Source of the DNA: Clostridia bacterium
GTDB taxonomy: Bacteria; Bacillota; Clostridia; TANB77; CAG-508
Assembly (NCBI GenBank): GCA_900753245.1
Contig: CAADYJ010000079.1
Span: 1 to 5,382 of the forward strand
Direction: 5' to 3'
Length of the DNA stretch: 5,382 bases
Shown here: piece by piece, positions 5,332 to 5,382 of the stretch
Layout of the letters: the number at the start of each line of letters is the position of its first letter
How positions within the stretch are numbered: the first letter of the stretch is position 1
Notes under the pieces: model-generated
Database searches by the model: none
What the model was told of the DNA's origin: nothing
Seen by the model: only the letters and a program-made list of their open reading frames with translations
Position numbers and translations under genes: made by a program

Positions 5332-5359
5332 AAAGAGCCTGATTAAGTTTAGGCTCTTT
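5332..5359. other. Second hairpin at the right edge
   Basis: AAAGAGCCT (5332-5340) is the exact reverse complement of 5351-5359, with a 10-base loop. It is four bases from the terminator stem at 5312-5327. On the plus strand it is followed only by interrupted T. On the minus strand it would be transcribed just before the terminator, so it may be the first half of a tandem terminator or a leader/attenuator-like structure. Its GAGCC/GGCTC core resembles the terminator at 1153-1177 but the rest differs. Confidence 0.55.
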
Positions 5360-5382
5360 AGTTTGGCTTTTCTCCTAATTTA

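Noticed and set aside
5264..5382. T-box or other tRNA-sensing leader before the ligase
   Set aside because: Several stems and a terminator are present, but there is no T-box sequence (AGGGTGGNACCGCG) and the ligase promoter appears to lie downstream of them.
1..5382. CRISPR array, toxin-antitoxin pair or defence island
   Set aside because: There are no regularly spaced direct repeats, and none of the larger proteins belongs to a defence family; the small gene at 971 has no partner ORF of antitoxin or toxin type beside it.

Overview
The window is very AT-rich DNA with short intergenic gaps, strong AGGAGG-type ribosome binding sites, abundant TTA and ATA codons, and an endonuclease-type MutL. 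Together these suggest a low-GC Bacillota, most likely a clostridium-like anaerobe. That placement is inference; there is no rRNA gene or other lineage marker here.

Layout. Three large genes lie on the minus strand. From right to left in transcription order they are an AMP-forming fatty-acid/acyl-CoA ligase (3460-5178), mutL (1188-2993) and a ZIP-family metal transporter (60-836). One small plus-strand gene of unknown function (971-1147) sits between the transporter and mutL. It is divergent from the transporter, convergent with mutL and clearly richer in GC. It has its own promoter, ribosome binding site and terminator. The right end (5271-5359) carries three consecutive hairpins. One of them, with a run of T on the minus strand, looks like the terminator of a gene beyond the window; the ligase promoter follows it.

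The most unusual part is the 466-bp gap between mutL and the ligase. Almost all of it (3028-3459) is bounded by a perfect 30-bp inverted repeat, whose right copy ends on the base next to the ligase stop codon. Inside are an unlisted 46-codon ORF on the minus strand (3139-3279) with an AAGGAG ribosome binding site, a possible promoter overlapped by a 14-bp palindrome, and two long hairpins. There is also a 16-base sequence that recurs in the perfect hairpin at the left edge of the window (1-39). The ORF's C-terminus is written in this shared repeat sequence and its stop codon lies in a hairpin stem. This looks like a composite of small repeat elements (REP- or MITE-like) that has captured or truncated a small membrane-protein gene. 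It contains no transposase.

The three large genes (metal uptake, mismatch repair, lipid activation) do not form an obvious pathway. Each appears to be its own transcription unit, separated by hairpins and repeats. I see no defence system, CRISPR array, tRNA or rRNA.
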